Positions 47,861 through 60,143 of a DNA stretch of 64,000 nucleotides are shown one piece after another. The first letter of the stretch is position 1, and each line of letters begins with the position of its first letter. The position numbers and the translations under genes are program-made. The notes under the pieces are model-generated. The model had not been told where the DNA came from and did no database searches. It worked only from the letters and a program-made list of their open reading frames with translations. This stretch comes from Collybia mongolica (lineage: Eukaryota > Basidiomycota > Agaricomycetes > Agaricales > Clitocybaceae): NCBI GenBank assembly GCA_013420905.1, contig JAAXNY010000010.1:3100001-3164000 (forward strand), given 5' to 3'.

Positions 47861-49665
47861 AAGCACAGGTCTAAATAATGTTGGCCAATGCATCAAATTA
47901 TATGCTGCCTGCCACTGAAAATAAAAATTGTCTGTGCTGGTTTGACCAAGAGGTGTCAGATCTTCTGATCCTGGACATCATAGCTGAGGCCCCCTCCCTC
48001 CCCCCCCAAATAAGGAAACTATTGTGGGTTGTGTTGGCAAACAGCATCAGATGGCTACACCTCAACCAAGTAAGCGAAGTTTTTACATTGGCCATGCAGC
48101 CTCGACACCACCCCAACAATGTTGGATGTGTTTTGCTTAATTCTAAGCTCATTAACATGCCTACCCCAAGATATCATTCCTACAATGGTCTGTATATAAA
48201 CTGTGTGTGTTTTACCTCAGCCCACACCTGCTATTTATACTCTCTCTGTACCTTCTACTGCACCATTCAATAAGGACATTTCCTTTATTGATACCTGACC
48301 TCTTTGCAGTATCCATCTTCTATGGTTCCTCACAAGGATAGCTTAGATGTCTTTTGAGTTGACGCTACTGTCTTATAAGTGTACCATGCTGTACATTATC
48401 ATGCCTATTATTTCTTGTATTCATCATACTGCATATCTTTCTTGTGTTTCTATGGCCTACATCTAATATAAGTACTTATAGAATTTTACTCTGCACTCCA
48501 GAAACAACTCGAATACACTTTCTGTCAACAGTGAGGGTTGCCGAACTCATGCCGAAGCTAGCTGGGTTGATTTGGTTGATGGCTTGCCGTCCTGCCGTTC
48601 TTCGGACATCACCGACTTCCAAATTGGGATTCAAGTTGAATGTCCAGGATCGGAAAATCTGACACCTCTTGGGTTTGACACTGAAGTTGCGAAACAGCCC
48701 TGTTGATGGCATCGCCGAGGGCAACCCTTAGTTTCAATGTCCGAAATTGGGTCGATCTGACACGTTTATGTAAATCGGCGCCAAATCCAAGATAAAACCG
48801 GTGTGGCCTACAGTCATGTTCTCATTTGGTCCTCAGTAATAACTTTATAACTGACCACAGAATTACAGCAGTTACGAACAACAAGCTCAGTAACCTACGT
48901 CAACCACAATTTGGAACTGGAGGATGGTAGGCTAAGAGAAATGGTTTTGCCAAAGGAGCTCTCACCAAGTGAAAAACCAACCTGAGCCTGCAAGTAAGTA
49001 CCTTGATTTATTGCGATTTCATGACATGTCAGGGAACGTCTCTAGGGTCAGTGAACGTAGTCGCACTCAGGCTGGAGATAAACGGAGTACGTCGGGTTAC
49101 CGCTGCGTTCTGCAGCTATGCAGCTGTGGTGCAAAAGATTCGCAAGGCGTCCTCAATGTCGACTGTTAATGAGACCGTACTAGGACTGCGAGGGATCCAT
49201 TCGCCTCCTCCTGCTCAATGATCCTAAGTACTGACTAGTTCGACCACGCACCCAGGATACCTTTTGCTTAGGCCCCAATCCGAGGTCCGCTGACATGAAG
49301 GTGACGTCCATGCACTCTTATGTAATGTACTGGTAGTCGGTTAATTTATTCATAACATATTAATGACAACTGCAGGCACAACGGTATTCGTTCAATAAGT
49401 ACCTGCGCAAGGAAATCACTGTTTGCCAAATTTAAGTAATATGAAATCACGAGAGCCGCAGTACCAGTCGTTGTTCGGATTTTACCAGCTTTTGAAAGAT
49501 CCGTTTCAAGCTGTTGCCTTCCAATTCCGTGGCCTCATTTTGAGGGTTGCTTCAAGTGGTGAGGTCTGAAACGTCAATGAAGGGCTATGAGACATATCCA
49601 GTCAGGAAGCCGTCCGACCAATAAATTACAAGGACTGGCTTCCCTTCGCCCCCAGTATCTCCTAC
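47861..49665. other. Transition stretch, no supported gene
   Basis: Frames at 47880-48273, 48444-48724 and 48969-49221 have no recognised motif. The left part keeps the composition of the repeat island and the right part returns to that of normal genes. No splice model could be supported. Confidence 0.4.
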
Positions 49666-50752
49666 ATGGCGAGCAAGAAATCCTCTCCACGATCCACCCG
49701 AGTAACGAATACCTTGGACATATCTGAATTGGTCTTGACCACCGTACGCGACGCCGCGAATGTCTCAACTATCCCATATTTCAAAGATGCGGCGGACCTC
49801 TCTCTGGGAATCCTTACTGTCGTCCAGGTTAGTAGCAGTCACATTTATTTACCTTGCAACTCACTCTAAGAAAATTAGGGTGCCAGGGACAACAAGGAGA
49901 GTTATGCACGCCTTGCTGCCGATGCGTGTGGGCTCGTCTACGCCGTACTATGCCGACACAAGGATGAGACTGTAATCCAGCCCCAGGCGCTTGATAGTGT
50001 AAGAGAGCTTCTCAAGTACGTCGTTGTGTCCTTCTTACTAATAATGTCCATATACCTTATTGATTAACTCTCGATAAAGGACTCTCTCATCTATCGAACG
50101 GTTCGCTACGAAAGAAACTTCCCGAAACTTCTTTATTCGTATGGTAAGGCATAAATCTGACCAAGGGAAGATACAGGAATTCAGGGAGACACTGAGACAA
50201 TCTCTTGATGTATTTGGGGTATGTATGCTTTACTCACTCCTGCGGTGGAACGTCTAACTTTGGTTCTCGTAGTTACAATCAAGTCTTTCGATACAGGACA
50301 ATATACAACGGCTTATCACCCAACAAATCGAACTTATGGCGGAGCTCCAGGGGCAACAAGAGGTCGAGAGGCCACGTGCGGAGAAGAGTGGTCGGCAAGG
50401 GGCCGGATCGGTGACTGGGAAGTTGGCGGACCAGGTGGCTTTGAGCCTTGATTCCGAGTCAGAGCCGCAAGGGCCTCCTGTTTCTGTATCCGTATCTTCA
50501 TCCAACCCTTTTCGAAAAGAGCCCCGCCCGGCATTCCCTAATATCCGGTCTTCTCACGGCACCGTCTCCTATACAACCGTGGACGGGAATCAAGTCACCA
50601 CAGATGCGTCGCGCCACACCACGAATACAGACTCGGGGAATACAACCACCACAACAACAACGGACTCGAATAATGATTCCTCTGTAAAAGTTTATGGAGG
50701 TAGGAAGGACTTCACAACGATATCCACCAACCATTCTAATTATGAGCTCTGA
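49666..50752 (+). CDS. MLKL/HeLo-like helical-bundle protein with polar C-terminal motif
   Basis: Four exons (49666-49827, 49879-50015, 50080-50218, 50273-50752) join in frame to give 305 residues. Residues ~15-165 are all-helical: SELVLTTVRDAANVSTIPYF, SLGILTVVQ, SYARLAADACGLVYAVLCRH, KIQEFRETLRQSLDVFGLQ and DNIQRLITQQIELMAEL. This order matches the N-terminal domain that Agaricomycete proteins share with MLKL-type four-helix bundles (family knowledge). A charged linker rich in Gln and Ser follows. The last ~63 residues are Thr/Asn/Ser/Gly-rich and include HTTNTDSGNTTTTTTTDSNN and NDSSVKVYG. The same tail recurs at 59918-60055. Bundle plus polar tail recalls HET-S (HeLo plus amyloid motif), so a membrane-attacking cell-death effector is possible, but that is inference. 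No kinase or NACHT domain is attached. Confidence 0.75.
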
Positions 50753-50981
50753 GTAGCAGGACGTCGTGGAAAACGCGTTTACATGTAATCTTATTATGAC
50801 ATTCATTTCCACCGTTCAAAACGATCTCGGCGGAGCACCTGTCGACTCGATTAACCATGCCCAAAGTCATGGTCAATGCCGGCTAGTTACGCGTCTACCC
50901 TCAATATCATATCTCTAATATGTTATCACTTATTAATTGTAAGTACTATTCGTCAATAATAGATGTTACGCAACTGTAAGG

Positions 50982-53229
50982 TTAGTACCATGGAAGGAAG
51001 AAAAAAGGTCGGTCAAGGTCGGATTCGACCTGTTCTTCGGCGTCAAACTCAACGAGGCTCTCTGCCATTTGGTTGCTCTCTGTGCCAATCCAGATATCGC
51101 AATCGCAACCCGTCCTTGAGCCAATTCTGTCCTCATCCGATAAGGAAGTGTCTTTCCCATAAACCTTCAGGCCTTCAATTGCAGGTGAACCGTAATACCT
51201 CAGGGCATCTTCAACCCCCTCGTTCCGTCCTTGCAACGTTCCTTTAAATGCCTTCGTCGAGAAATGAAGGCAATCGATTGGAATCGAACTGACGAGGCTG
51301 TTAGGGGAATTACCGAAATCACGAAGAATTTCAGGATCACCCCCGTCGTGTTTAGGACACAATTTTCGAAGCCGTAGCAGCGAGGATGAGGACGCAGCCT
51401 GGCCTTTTGCGAATATAGAAGACAAGTCAGCAGGGCTAATATTCTCGAGCGTAAGACTCTGTAAGTGGGAGACTTGCCACGATACTGAGAACATGTAGAG
51501 ATGTGCAATTCGTTGGCATGAAGGAATATCACGAAGGGATCACCGAGGACTTCTAGGACGAGCCCATTTGTAGTTTCCAAATTGACACTGAATTCCTCAC
51601 CTGAATTGAGGACGTAGTATCCCAGTCCAAATTCGAGGATCCGGGGATATTCGAGTTCTAGATTATCATTCGCCGCATTTTGAGGAGAAAGACATACGTA
51701 TCCTTGAGATATAAGATTTCGTTTTCGGCCAGAGGCGATAGCCGGTTGAAGGTCACTCAGCGGAGTTCCCTGAACTTCATCGGCCAATGAGGATCGTGTC
51801 GAGTGATATTGATGAGGTTGGAGACGTTGATAACCAGACTGAAGAAGGATGGCAAGACAAACCGTGACCTCTTCGTCGACTTCGCACCCTAGTTTTAACT
51901 CTCTCATTTAAGGGGCGGACCCCTAGATTTCGTGGCCATACAGCGGAAGTGCTAAGTTGCGGACAGTATAGAACAAAAATGGATGATATCGACGAATTTG
52001 TGGGGCAAGAAGGTTTATGAGAGAAGTCGTCGCTCATCAGGAGTGGATGAATTCAGGGTTATCAGGTGACGGCAATATTCAAAGACAGATCTAAATAGTT
52101 TTTGTCGTATGTGTAGGAGTCCTGTGTAGGGCATTGGGGAAATGACTTTTTGTGAGACGGTTGATGGACGAAACTTGGATATGATAGTCAGGAGTTCGTT
52201 GTATAGATCCCCAATTGATGACACTCTCTGGTATGTTGGTCCCGCCGACTTTTCGTAGAAAGGTAACTACAGTCGGTAGTCAGCGACGTTTGGTGCCCGA
52301 CATGCAAAAGGCAAGGAAGTTAGAAACTCACCGTAACGAACGCTGAGAATCGAACACTCGGAAAAACTGGGCTAGCCTGGTAGTGATGCGCCCGTGGTAC
52401 AATATATACCCACGCGACTTGAACACACCGGGGTGATACCCAAGCATTTGAGAAATAACACCTTTGGAAGTACAAGGATTCAGTCGAGTGTCGGTTCAGG
52501 GATTGATGTATCGTAACGACCTGCCCCCAGAAACCTGCTAACACACTCTTATCCATCGTGATTGCAACGAGGAACAAATGCGGGGCCTGAATTGGGACGG
52601 AAGACAAGGGCTGGTAGGTATCTTGGTCTATAGTTGTGTTGAGCCCAGCTCCAACTTCCTGAAGGCGTTGACGACCCGATGAGCTCCGTATGGCCTATCA
52701 ACCAAAGCCCACCAGAGTGATTTAATGATGATATTGTGTTTGTTGGAGAAAGCTGGATTCCGGCGGTGAGACGTGAAGGGGAATGTGCATTTCATTTGAG
52801 ACGTCAAGTCGTGTAGGCCTTCGTCCGATGTTCGGCAAAGAATCTCTTTCTTTGCTGAAAATTGCAAATCTCCATAGTCGGGTGCCGGAATCTGAACACA
52901 GTCAGTTTCTCCGCGAAACAGGTTTGAGATCCAGGTCTTTGCTGCGTATAGTTCCTTCCACATACCGACCCCTCGTACGGAGATAGCTCATGGAATTGTG
53001 GCATGCGGTAACCACCTGCCGCGACCCAAGCTTCCCAGCTCTTCATAATACACGAGGACGGACGAAATCGGAAAGGTTGACGTGGAAATTGAAATACCTC
53101 AAACGGACGCCTACTCAACGATAAATATATACGCCTTTCTGAATCGTTGGATGAGATGGTGGGGCCGGAGAATTTGGATAGCTGTAAAAAAATCTCAGCG
53201 GCGTGGTTATCACAAGTTGGAAAGGTCAT
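50982..53229 (-). CDS. Poorly conserved minus-strand gene or gene remnant
   Basis: Several overlapping minus-strand frames follow one another: about 52963-52628 (MWKELYAAKTWISNLF), 52224-52015 (MSSIGDLYNELLTIISKFRP), 51907-51560 (MRELKLGCEVDEEVTVCLAI, then NLELEYPRILEFGLGYYVLN) and 51494-50982 (LQSLTLENISPADLSSIFAK). The pieces VTVCLAILLQSG and PRILEFGLGYYVL loosely recall the degenerate kinase-like C-terminal domain of many fungal proteins (DUF7580 style), but I could not build a continuous model and the resemblance is weak. It may be a fast-evolving gene with many introns or a decayed copy. Its place between two HeLo/MLKL-like genes is noted. Confidence 0.3.
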
Positions 53230-53857
53230 GCCTACTTGGGTGTGGGGCAGTGTGGGGCGTTTGTTTGATCACTCGAAATAAAGGATATTTCGCTCAATGA
53301 TTTTTACTTCGAGACGGTTGGCATATCTACTCTAGTCCCGCGGTTTTCCCATCCTACTTCGCCCCGCCCTGGCTTGAATACGGATTGAATTGACAATCAG
53401 TTGTGGTGGTTGTAGTTGAGTAAAACCCGACGCGTGCCTCGCGGCCTCGCTATTCCCAAGGTTCCCACCATGTCCCGCGGGGTTCGAGAACCTCGTCAAT
53501 GGATATTAAATTATGAGACGCCAGTCATAGAAGATTCGGGTGTACATCGCTTGTTGCTATGTAACAAGGAGATGGTATTCAGAGACAACGGAGTGGTGGA
53601 GAAATGAGTTTCTCCAAGACCACGCGCATATAGTAACAAAATCCTTTTACCACCCCACATTCGAATTCAAGCGCCTATGTACCTTCACAGATTCTCCCAT
53701 AATTCTCGTTGCCTTGTGGATGTAAAGCGTGCAAGCAGCGTCATGACATCATTTCTCGCAACTGACAGGAAGGTCCTAGCAGGAGCTAAAAAATCCCAAA
53801 TTCGATTGGTGTTGGGGAAACATGGGATTATAAGGAAAAAGCTTACCAATCTCATAC
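53230..53857. other. Intergenic stretch, no supported gene
   Basis: About 0.6 kb; the short frames at 53416-53725 have no motif. Confidence 0.45.
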
Positions 53858-55278
53858 TTAGGGCTCCATCCGAATGCTGCCAATATAGCGCTTCATCTCA
53901 GGCAGCCACTGCCTCTTGTCCCATGCATTTTCATGCAGAGCATCTTTGACAACAACCATGCGTGGCGCAGCGGCAGCACTTGACGCTGCAACAGTATTAT
54001 ACAGTTCAGTGCCCATCGCTGGCGGTACGATCTCGTCGTTCTCACTCAGTAATACGAGCATGTTCCCCGCAAGGCGTTTAAGTGTGGTGTTTGGGCATGA
54101 AGGCGCAGAGAGTGCACACATGGCAGCGGCTGCATCCCATTTGTCGAACGCCAGAGGGGCGAGGTGGCGGTACGGCAGCCAGCGCTGAGGGTACAATGCA
54201 CGCACCATCCCGGGTATAGAGGCGAACGGGTTCTCTAAGATGAACCCTTTGATATTGCTATATCGTTGAGTAGCATTTGTTGTTTCATGAAGGTTGGAAA
54301 GCAGACAGACGGCCGCAGCACCTCCAAGGGAGTGACCGTAGAGAATGATGCGGGATGAGGGGAAACGGTCGAGAATGTAGTGGAGTGTGTGCAGATAATC
54401 TGCGAGGAGCCCATGTTCGGTGGGCCTACGAGGGGTAGACTTCCAATATGATCGAGGGGCTACGGCAACGACTGCCACATCATGGGCATTTTGGGGAGAT
54501 GATGGGACAGCTGGAGCGTGTAACAGTTGTTGAAACACCGGTAAGCGATGAAGAGGGTTTCCAGCGTTTCCTGGACGGAACAAGCATTTTCCATAACGTA
54601 TTTGACGAAGAAGGGGCCCTACGTACCTTGCAGGTACATGATTACTATCCCTGGTTGTACGTTTGCGTGGCCCTCCTGACGCACGACAATCCCCGCGAGC
54701 GCGATCTTTCCCTCACTACTGACACTAATCTCCTCACATGAGATACCCCTCAAATGGCTAGGAGGTACATGGGTTGTAATTTCTTCCGTCCTCGCGCCCA
54801 GGGGTGCGTATCCTGGAACCAAAGCATGTTATGAGGTAACGTATGCATATGTGGGCATCAAGGACATACCCATGTAAATTATCCTCCGCTGGAACAGGAC
54901 CATCATGAAGCACTATGGCCCATGCGTCAGCCTGCGTCCAACTCCCATTCCATATGAAACGCCTCATTCAACCTTGTAAAGCCACAATGCAGCCGGTAGC
55001 CCCGTCACGATCGACACCACCAGCACGGTGGAAGGGACCTCTGGAGTGATACTCAAGGGCAGCACCCCGAGAAGTCCTGGAGCCGTAGGTTTTATAATTT
55101 TTCCTGGATTATCATAGTTGGCCCCTCGAGCAAGGATGTGATTCGAAGATGGTACGAGGCGGTCGATTAGTTTGGTGAAATGTCCTCTGCTCATGGGCGC
55201 AGCTGCTCCGCGAATAGGACGTCGAAAAAGACGACGAATCGCTGTCATAAACTCCCTTGAGGCCGCTTGTCTGTTCAT
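53858..55278 (-). CDS. Membrane-anchored alpha/beta hydrolase (BEM46/ABHD13-like)
   Basis: A serine hydrolase. From the 5' end: a basic N-terminal tail (MTAIRRLFRRPIRGAAAPMS), a hydrophobic anchor (STVLVVSIVTGLPAALWLYK), then after introns CFMMVLFQRRIIYMGYAPLG and the cap strand IVIMYLQGNAGNPLHRLPVF, which forms the oxyanion region. The nucleophile elbow is IILYGHSLGGAAAVCLLSN, the Asp is in LVLLSENDEIVPP and the His in VVVKDALHENAW. This order and the QGNAGN box match the BEM46/ABHD13 family, whose fungal members sit in endoplasmic reticulum or plasma membrane and influence polarity. The natural substrate is unknown. Three introns keep frame. The longest frame starts at 55278; an internal Met (MTAIRR...) is an alternative. 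Confidence 0.88.
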
Positions 55279-55621
55279 TTAGTCTGTATCGGGGGTTGAC
55301 CATAAGCACATGGAAGTGGGGGGTTCGAAAGGATGTTCCGGTAACCGATCCGACACACCGATTTGTCCAGGTCAGGTGAACGCCTTCGACCCTATATCCA
55401 TCAAATATCCATAATGTCCTGGGTTCTTGGCAGCTGCTTAAAAGGTAAGGCTCGCAACTCGAGACAGCTATTGTCAGTTGATAACCATAATTCACAGCTT
55501 TCAGGCACAGCCTTAAGCCAACCCCTTAGATGGTATAACAAAAGGCCCAAGCCTATGCGGAACCTTCGCACATTTTCCGCATCTTCAACGAACATCCCGC
55601 CTTTCTGAAGCGACTATTATA

Positions 55622-58600
55622 ATGGAAGTCGCTGGACTGGTCATCGGGGCTGCGAGCCTCGTAACTCTCTGGAACAGCTGCCTTCAAGCTTTTGACACTG
55701 TCGAGACGGTAAGAAACTATGGGTTGGATTATGAGGTACTACGCGTCAAGCTGGAGGTTGAGCGAGTTCGTTTGGTTATTTGGGGAGAGACGGTGGGGTT
55801 GAATACCCTGAAAGTCGACAGGGAAGGGAATGTCCGAAAGCATTCACTGGATCCACGTCTAAATAAGCGGGAAGTGGAAGCCACGGTCGTCAAATTACTC
55901 GGGTGCATGCATAAAGTCTTCAAAAGCACTGAAGCGTTCAAGAAGCGCTACGGTCTGAAGAAGGAGTCTTCGGTCGGTCTCGCCTTTAACAGAATGTCCT
56001 TGCTAGGAAGGACAACCGACACATCCACGGTGGATGAGACGTCTCTCATGCTTGAATCCGTGTTTCAACGAGCGTATGCCACCCTGCAGCAATCAGCGAC
56101 CGAGAATAAGAAGTCAACATCGTTCACGAGAAAAGCGAGATGGGCGATCAACGACAAAGCCAAATTCCAGACCCTTGTGACAGAGATTCGTGGATACAAC
56201 GATAGCCTCGCAAGCCTCTTCCCTGATATTGGAGCTAGAGCAGCTGCCAAAATTAAGGAGGAAATCGAAGCCAGTAATGATATACGACGTCTGCAACTCG
56301 TGCAGGAAGCCGCATCGGACGAACACGAGGACATATCAGACGCTGCCAGTGTACGCTTAATCAACCTTGGAGCCACTCTCCTAAGCGATGCCCCAGATAT
56401 AGCGTCGCCGACGAAGCAGACCAAGCTCATCCCCGTTCCACCTAAAGCTAGCGGCAGCTCTGCCACTGACGAAGTGGGCGAAGAGGAGCCACTGGATCCT
56501 GCGCTAGTTGCGCTGCAAAAGACAATGGACGACCTTGAAGAGTTTTTCAGAAAAATGGAGCAGGGTTCTATCGTGTGTCGTATCTCTGGCCCATCCAGTT
56601 GGTCGTCGCGTTGCTATGCCAGCGTTTACTGGACAGGCGAGGACTATGAACGGTCCCTTCTGTGGGATGAACGAAGTAAAGGTTATGCGTCTCTTCCTCA
56701 CACTGCATTTAGTATGTCTATGTTTAATCATCGCCTATGCTTTCTCATTTCATTTACAACAGGTGTCTATCATCGCAAGAAGTACATCAAGAAAGCTCGA
56801 AACGACAAATACAACTTCCCCACCGACGAGGATTATGTATACATTGACGTCGAAACCGACCCGAAATACCACCACGTCATCCCTGGCACGGTAACAGTGG
56901 AGGGGTTTGGGTTGGATTGCTGGGAGTACCAGGAGCTCTTTGGTAAACCACATGAGCAGACTATCTTTATCTCCTATGCGGACACGCCGAGTCTCCCAGC
57001 GAAAAAGCTTTTGAGACGCTTGGATGAGCTAAGGAAAGGAGCCGGAAAACTAGGATGGAATACGAAGGCAGATTACGAAGATTTGAAGGAATTTGCCGGG
57101 ACTGGAGGGTATGTCAGCTTTCGTTGAGGCTGTCGATTGTTTTTCAACACGTCAATAACTATAGTCATCATTGGGTGGATCCCAACGAAGTATACAAACA
57201 CTCGAATCAAGTATCGGATCTCTATCAATTGTTGAATCGCCGAGATATCTTTGCCAACTTCGCACAAGTCTCGAGTATTGGTGCCATGTCTTTGGGTATT
57301 CATCCAGATTCCCCCGGTACGTGGAATGTCCTGTGGCAGATGATTCTAGGAAAAGAACTCGCTCGAAGATTGGATAACTTCCCTGACATGTCCATGTCCG
57401 GCTTCACCATAAAAATCCTTACCACGTTGATCGTCACAGACTTATGGATGTCCAATGTTGAAATAGTCCTCGTCCCGCTCGGGAAAGAGGTGAAGCAATC
57501 TGATACGAACGACAAGGATGACGCGCCTCCACCAGGCAAGGAAGAAACGAATGCCTGGGATGAGGCATATAGTCTTGAAGGCAAATCCATGCAGATCCAT
57601 TCTACCGTACATGAAAGACAAGTCGAAGGCCTTCTCCGCTTCGCTGAGCTCATGAGATGGCCGTTTATTAACGAGACGCGGGATTTCGCGGAGGATGTCT
57701 ATGCTAACCTTCGGGGCGGTACGACGGTTCAAATCGACCTATGGGATTGGTTGTTTGGCCTCGTTCTCCCAGGAAAATGGGCATCCTTTAAAGTTATGGC
57801 TGCATTAGTCCTAAGTACGCCGTCCCTCGCGGAGAAGTTGGGGGTTTCGGCGTATTTCGATGGGGGGCTATCATTGCCGAAGCAGAGCTATTGGAGATGT
57901 CGCACAGTCCTGGGAAGAGTTCTGAGTTCATTGCCTGGTGTCAAGTCGTTATGTGGGTGGGTGGGTCCCTGCCCAATGATCGATGGGCCTCAAATGAAGT
58001 ACATTCGACTTAAAGCGAGACGAGTAGCTCCACCCACAACTGACGATGTCATTCACGTCGGCGGTTATGGTCCCGACGACGGAGAGGAAAGCGTTCGCCC
58101 TAGGAAGGACGAGGACATTCAGGCTTATATCGCTGAGATCAAGGATGAATCGAATTGGTCGACACCCGAACCACCGGTGTTGCAAATGAGCATTTGCACT
58201 CTTGATTCTATCCGCTTGAAGGCGCTCCCCCTGGATGTAGACATTGTTGCCAAAAACGCGTCTCTGAGTCCAGAGAAACTGGAGAGCGAAACAGAATATC
58301 GTGCTAGCCTTACATTTCGAGTGGACAACGGAGCTCCGACTATTTACACTTTATACACCAATCCGGTCTTCATATCCGCACCGCCATGCCATAACGGACC
58401 ACACAGAGTCCACTCTCGTGAGCTCCCCAAATTCCGGCGAAATACTTGGAATGTTCAGGACTTGAAGGATGCCGCTCCAGATGATTACGAGACCAAGGAC
58501 TTGTTGGTGATTAACGCAACCGGGAGAGGCGCTGAGACCTTGGCGAAGGCATGGTGCTCTGAGGGGGGCGAGAATGCACTTATTCGAATCGATGGGGGTC

Positions 58601-58674
58601 CATGTTATACATGTGCTTATAGTTCTGCAAGCTTGAAAGGACTGGGCGTAGGCGTGCTGATTTGGGTATCATGA
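55622..58674 (+). CDS. HeLo-domain protein with large unknown C-terminal region
   Basis: Three exons (55622-56711, 56763-57108, 57165-58674) give 981 residues. Residues 1-230 match the HeLo fold of the fungal HET-S/HET-s cell-death proteins: VIGAASLVTLWNSCLQAFDT, VRNYGLDYEVLRVKLEVERV, RLVIWGE, and later RKARWAINDKAKFQTLVTEI and YNDSLASLFP. In HET-S this domain inserts in the plasma membrane once activated. A linker (250-300) is Ser/Pro/Glu-rich. The remaining ~650 residues are not recognised: they include WTGEDYERSLLWDERSKGYA, IFISYADTPSLPAKKLLRRL, IKILTTLIVTDLWMSNVEIV and a Cys-containing end (CYTCAYSSASLKGLGVGVLI). No kinase, NACHT or amyloid motif is evident. The mostly hydrophilic C-terminal region could be a sensor or regulator. 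Intact frame; start chosen at the HeLo N-terminus. Confidence 0.85.
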
Positions 58675-59917
58675 CAGCGTATTGTGTCTACACTTAGACC
58701 TGGTTTTGATTTTTGCCAGGCTTTAACTGCGATGAACCCAACATTACACGGCTGTGTCATTTGGGGCTCATGGCGGCCCTTCCTTGTGCGGATGGATATG
58801 GCCTACGCGAGTGAGGTTGCTTATAATATTTGCCTAAACAGTCGATCTTGGAGACCTCGAAAAAGCGTTCAATCACTGTCCCTAGTTATTGTACCCAGAA
58901 CGTGATTTCCTTGTATCCGTAATGTATCCTGGCCCCAACTATTATGGAGTAATATTTAAATTGTGATTGTCGGCTTGCCTTCAATCCCCCGCTGGACAAA
59001 TATTGGTCGAAAATCTAGTCTAGAACCATACATAATTGACGTCGGACGATATGTTGCCTGCGGTATTTCGGATGCAATCTAAACCCGCCCTAAGGGCTAA
59101 TGGCCAATTGCTCCGACGGCGTAGTATCATTTATATAATTTAGTTAAACCCGACGCCTATGACACACATCGAACACTTAGAAGTTCCGATGCCGAAATGC
59201 ACTTTGAAGCTTGGGTTAATTGATTGGTGACTTGACCAATGACCCTTGGTTTTTTTTTAGCAACACCTTTGACGTTTCCCTGTCGTGCCGGTGAGTTCTT
59301 GATCTACCTGAGATATAGGTTGAATTTTAGAAAGGTAATCTCAAGTAGGCTCATAACACGAGTAAAACGCATTTTTCATCAAACTATGTAATCGATCGCC
59401 AGAGCGCCGTAGCACCTACTCGAAGTGATCTTGATAAGTACGCCAAAAAATTATGCACCCCGTGACCCCAGGTCTTCTTCGAATATTACCCTTGAACAGC
59501 CCTTGAACATCATTCTAAGGTCCCTACTCTTATGCTAGGAGCGCTAATCGTGACAGAGCTGCGACAACTTCCTGTTGCATTGTGGCTTTAAAAAGCTTTG
59601 GTATCAACAAGGCATTTTAATTAAACGATGAGTAGGATGCAGGTTGACGCATGGGTTTCACGAAGGTTATGTACCGCTTACATGGGTGTATCCCCACTGC
59701 TCATGTATGTTCGTAGCAGAATCTCGAAGATGATTCTATAAATCAGCAGTCCATTGGCGCCAGTTCGACCGTATCCTTCAATGCAATCAAAGCCTCAGGC
59801 AATTTCGTGCTTGAGTCAGTTGTGAACCAACCTGCAACTTGCGCGGTGTATCGAGGTCCTATTGATACAGATTAACATCAGACTTTCCTTATGTATGTCA
59901 GTGAAGTAGCTCGTACA
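58675..59917. other. Intergenic stretch, no supported gene
   Basis: About 1.2 kb after the HeLo gene. A 73-codon frame at 58684-58905 has no motif. Nothing else recognised. Confidence 0.45.
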
Positions 59918-60055
59918 TCCGAAAATTCTGACGGAGGAGTCGTTACCCACGTCCGTAATTGTCGTAGTGGTTGTATTTCCAGAATTAACATCTGTGATAT
60001 GGCGGGACACGTTTGTCGCGACTTGGTTCCCGCGATAAGCCGCCGAGTAAAGGTT
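59918..60055 (-). pseudogene. Relic of the polar C-terminal motif
   Basis: On the minus strand the frame starting at 60274 contains, between 60055 and 59918, the pieces YRGNQVATNVSR, HITDVNSGNTTTTTITDVGN and NDSSVRIFG. These parallel DGNQVTTDASR, HTTNTDSGNTTTTTTTDSNN and NDSSVKVYG of the 49666 protein. The upstream helical-bundle part was not found, so this seems a truncated copy; the frame continues another ~33 codons to a stop at 59816. Confidence 0.7.
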
Positions 60056-60143
60056 CCCTTCTAAATCCTGGTTATCCTTGCATTCATGGAGTGCCTCGTT
60101 ATACCGGTTCGAGGAAGTCACCATCACAGAAACATCAGGTAGG

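Noticed and set aside
47880..48273. 131-codon frame in the repeat island flank
   Set aside because: No domain and composition typical of the surrounding repeats; no promoter or splice support.
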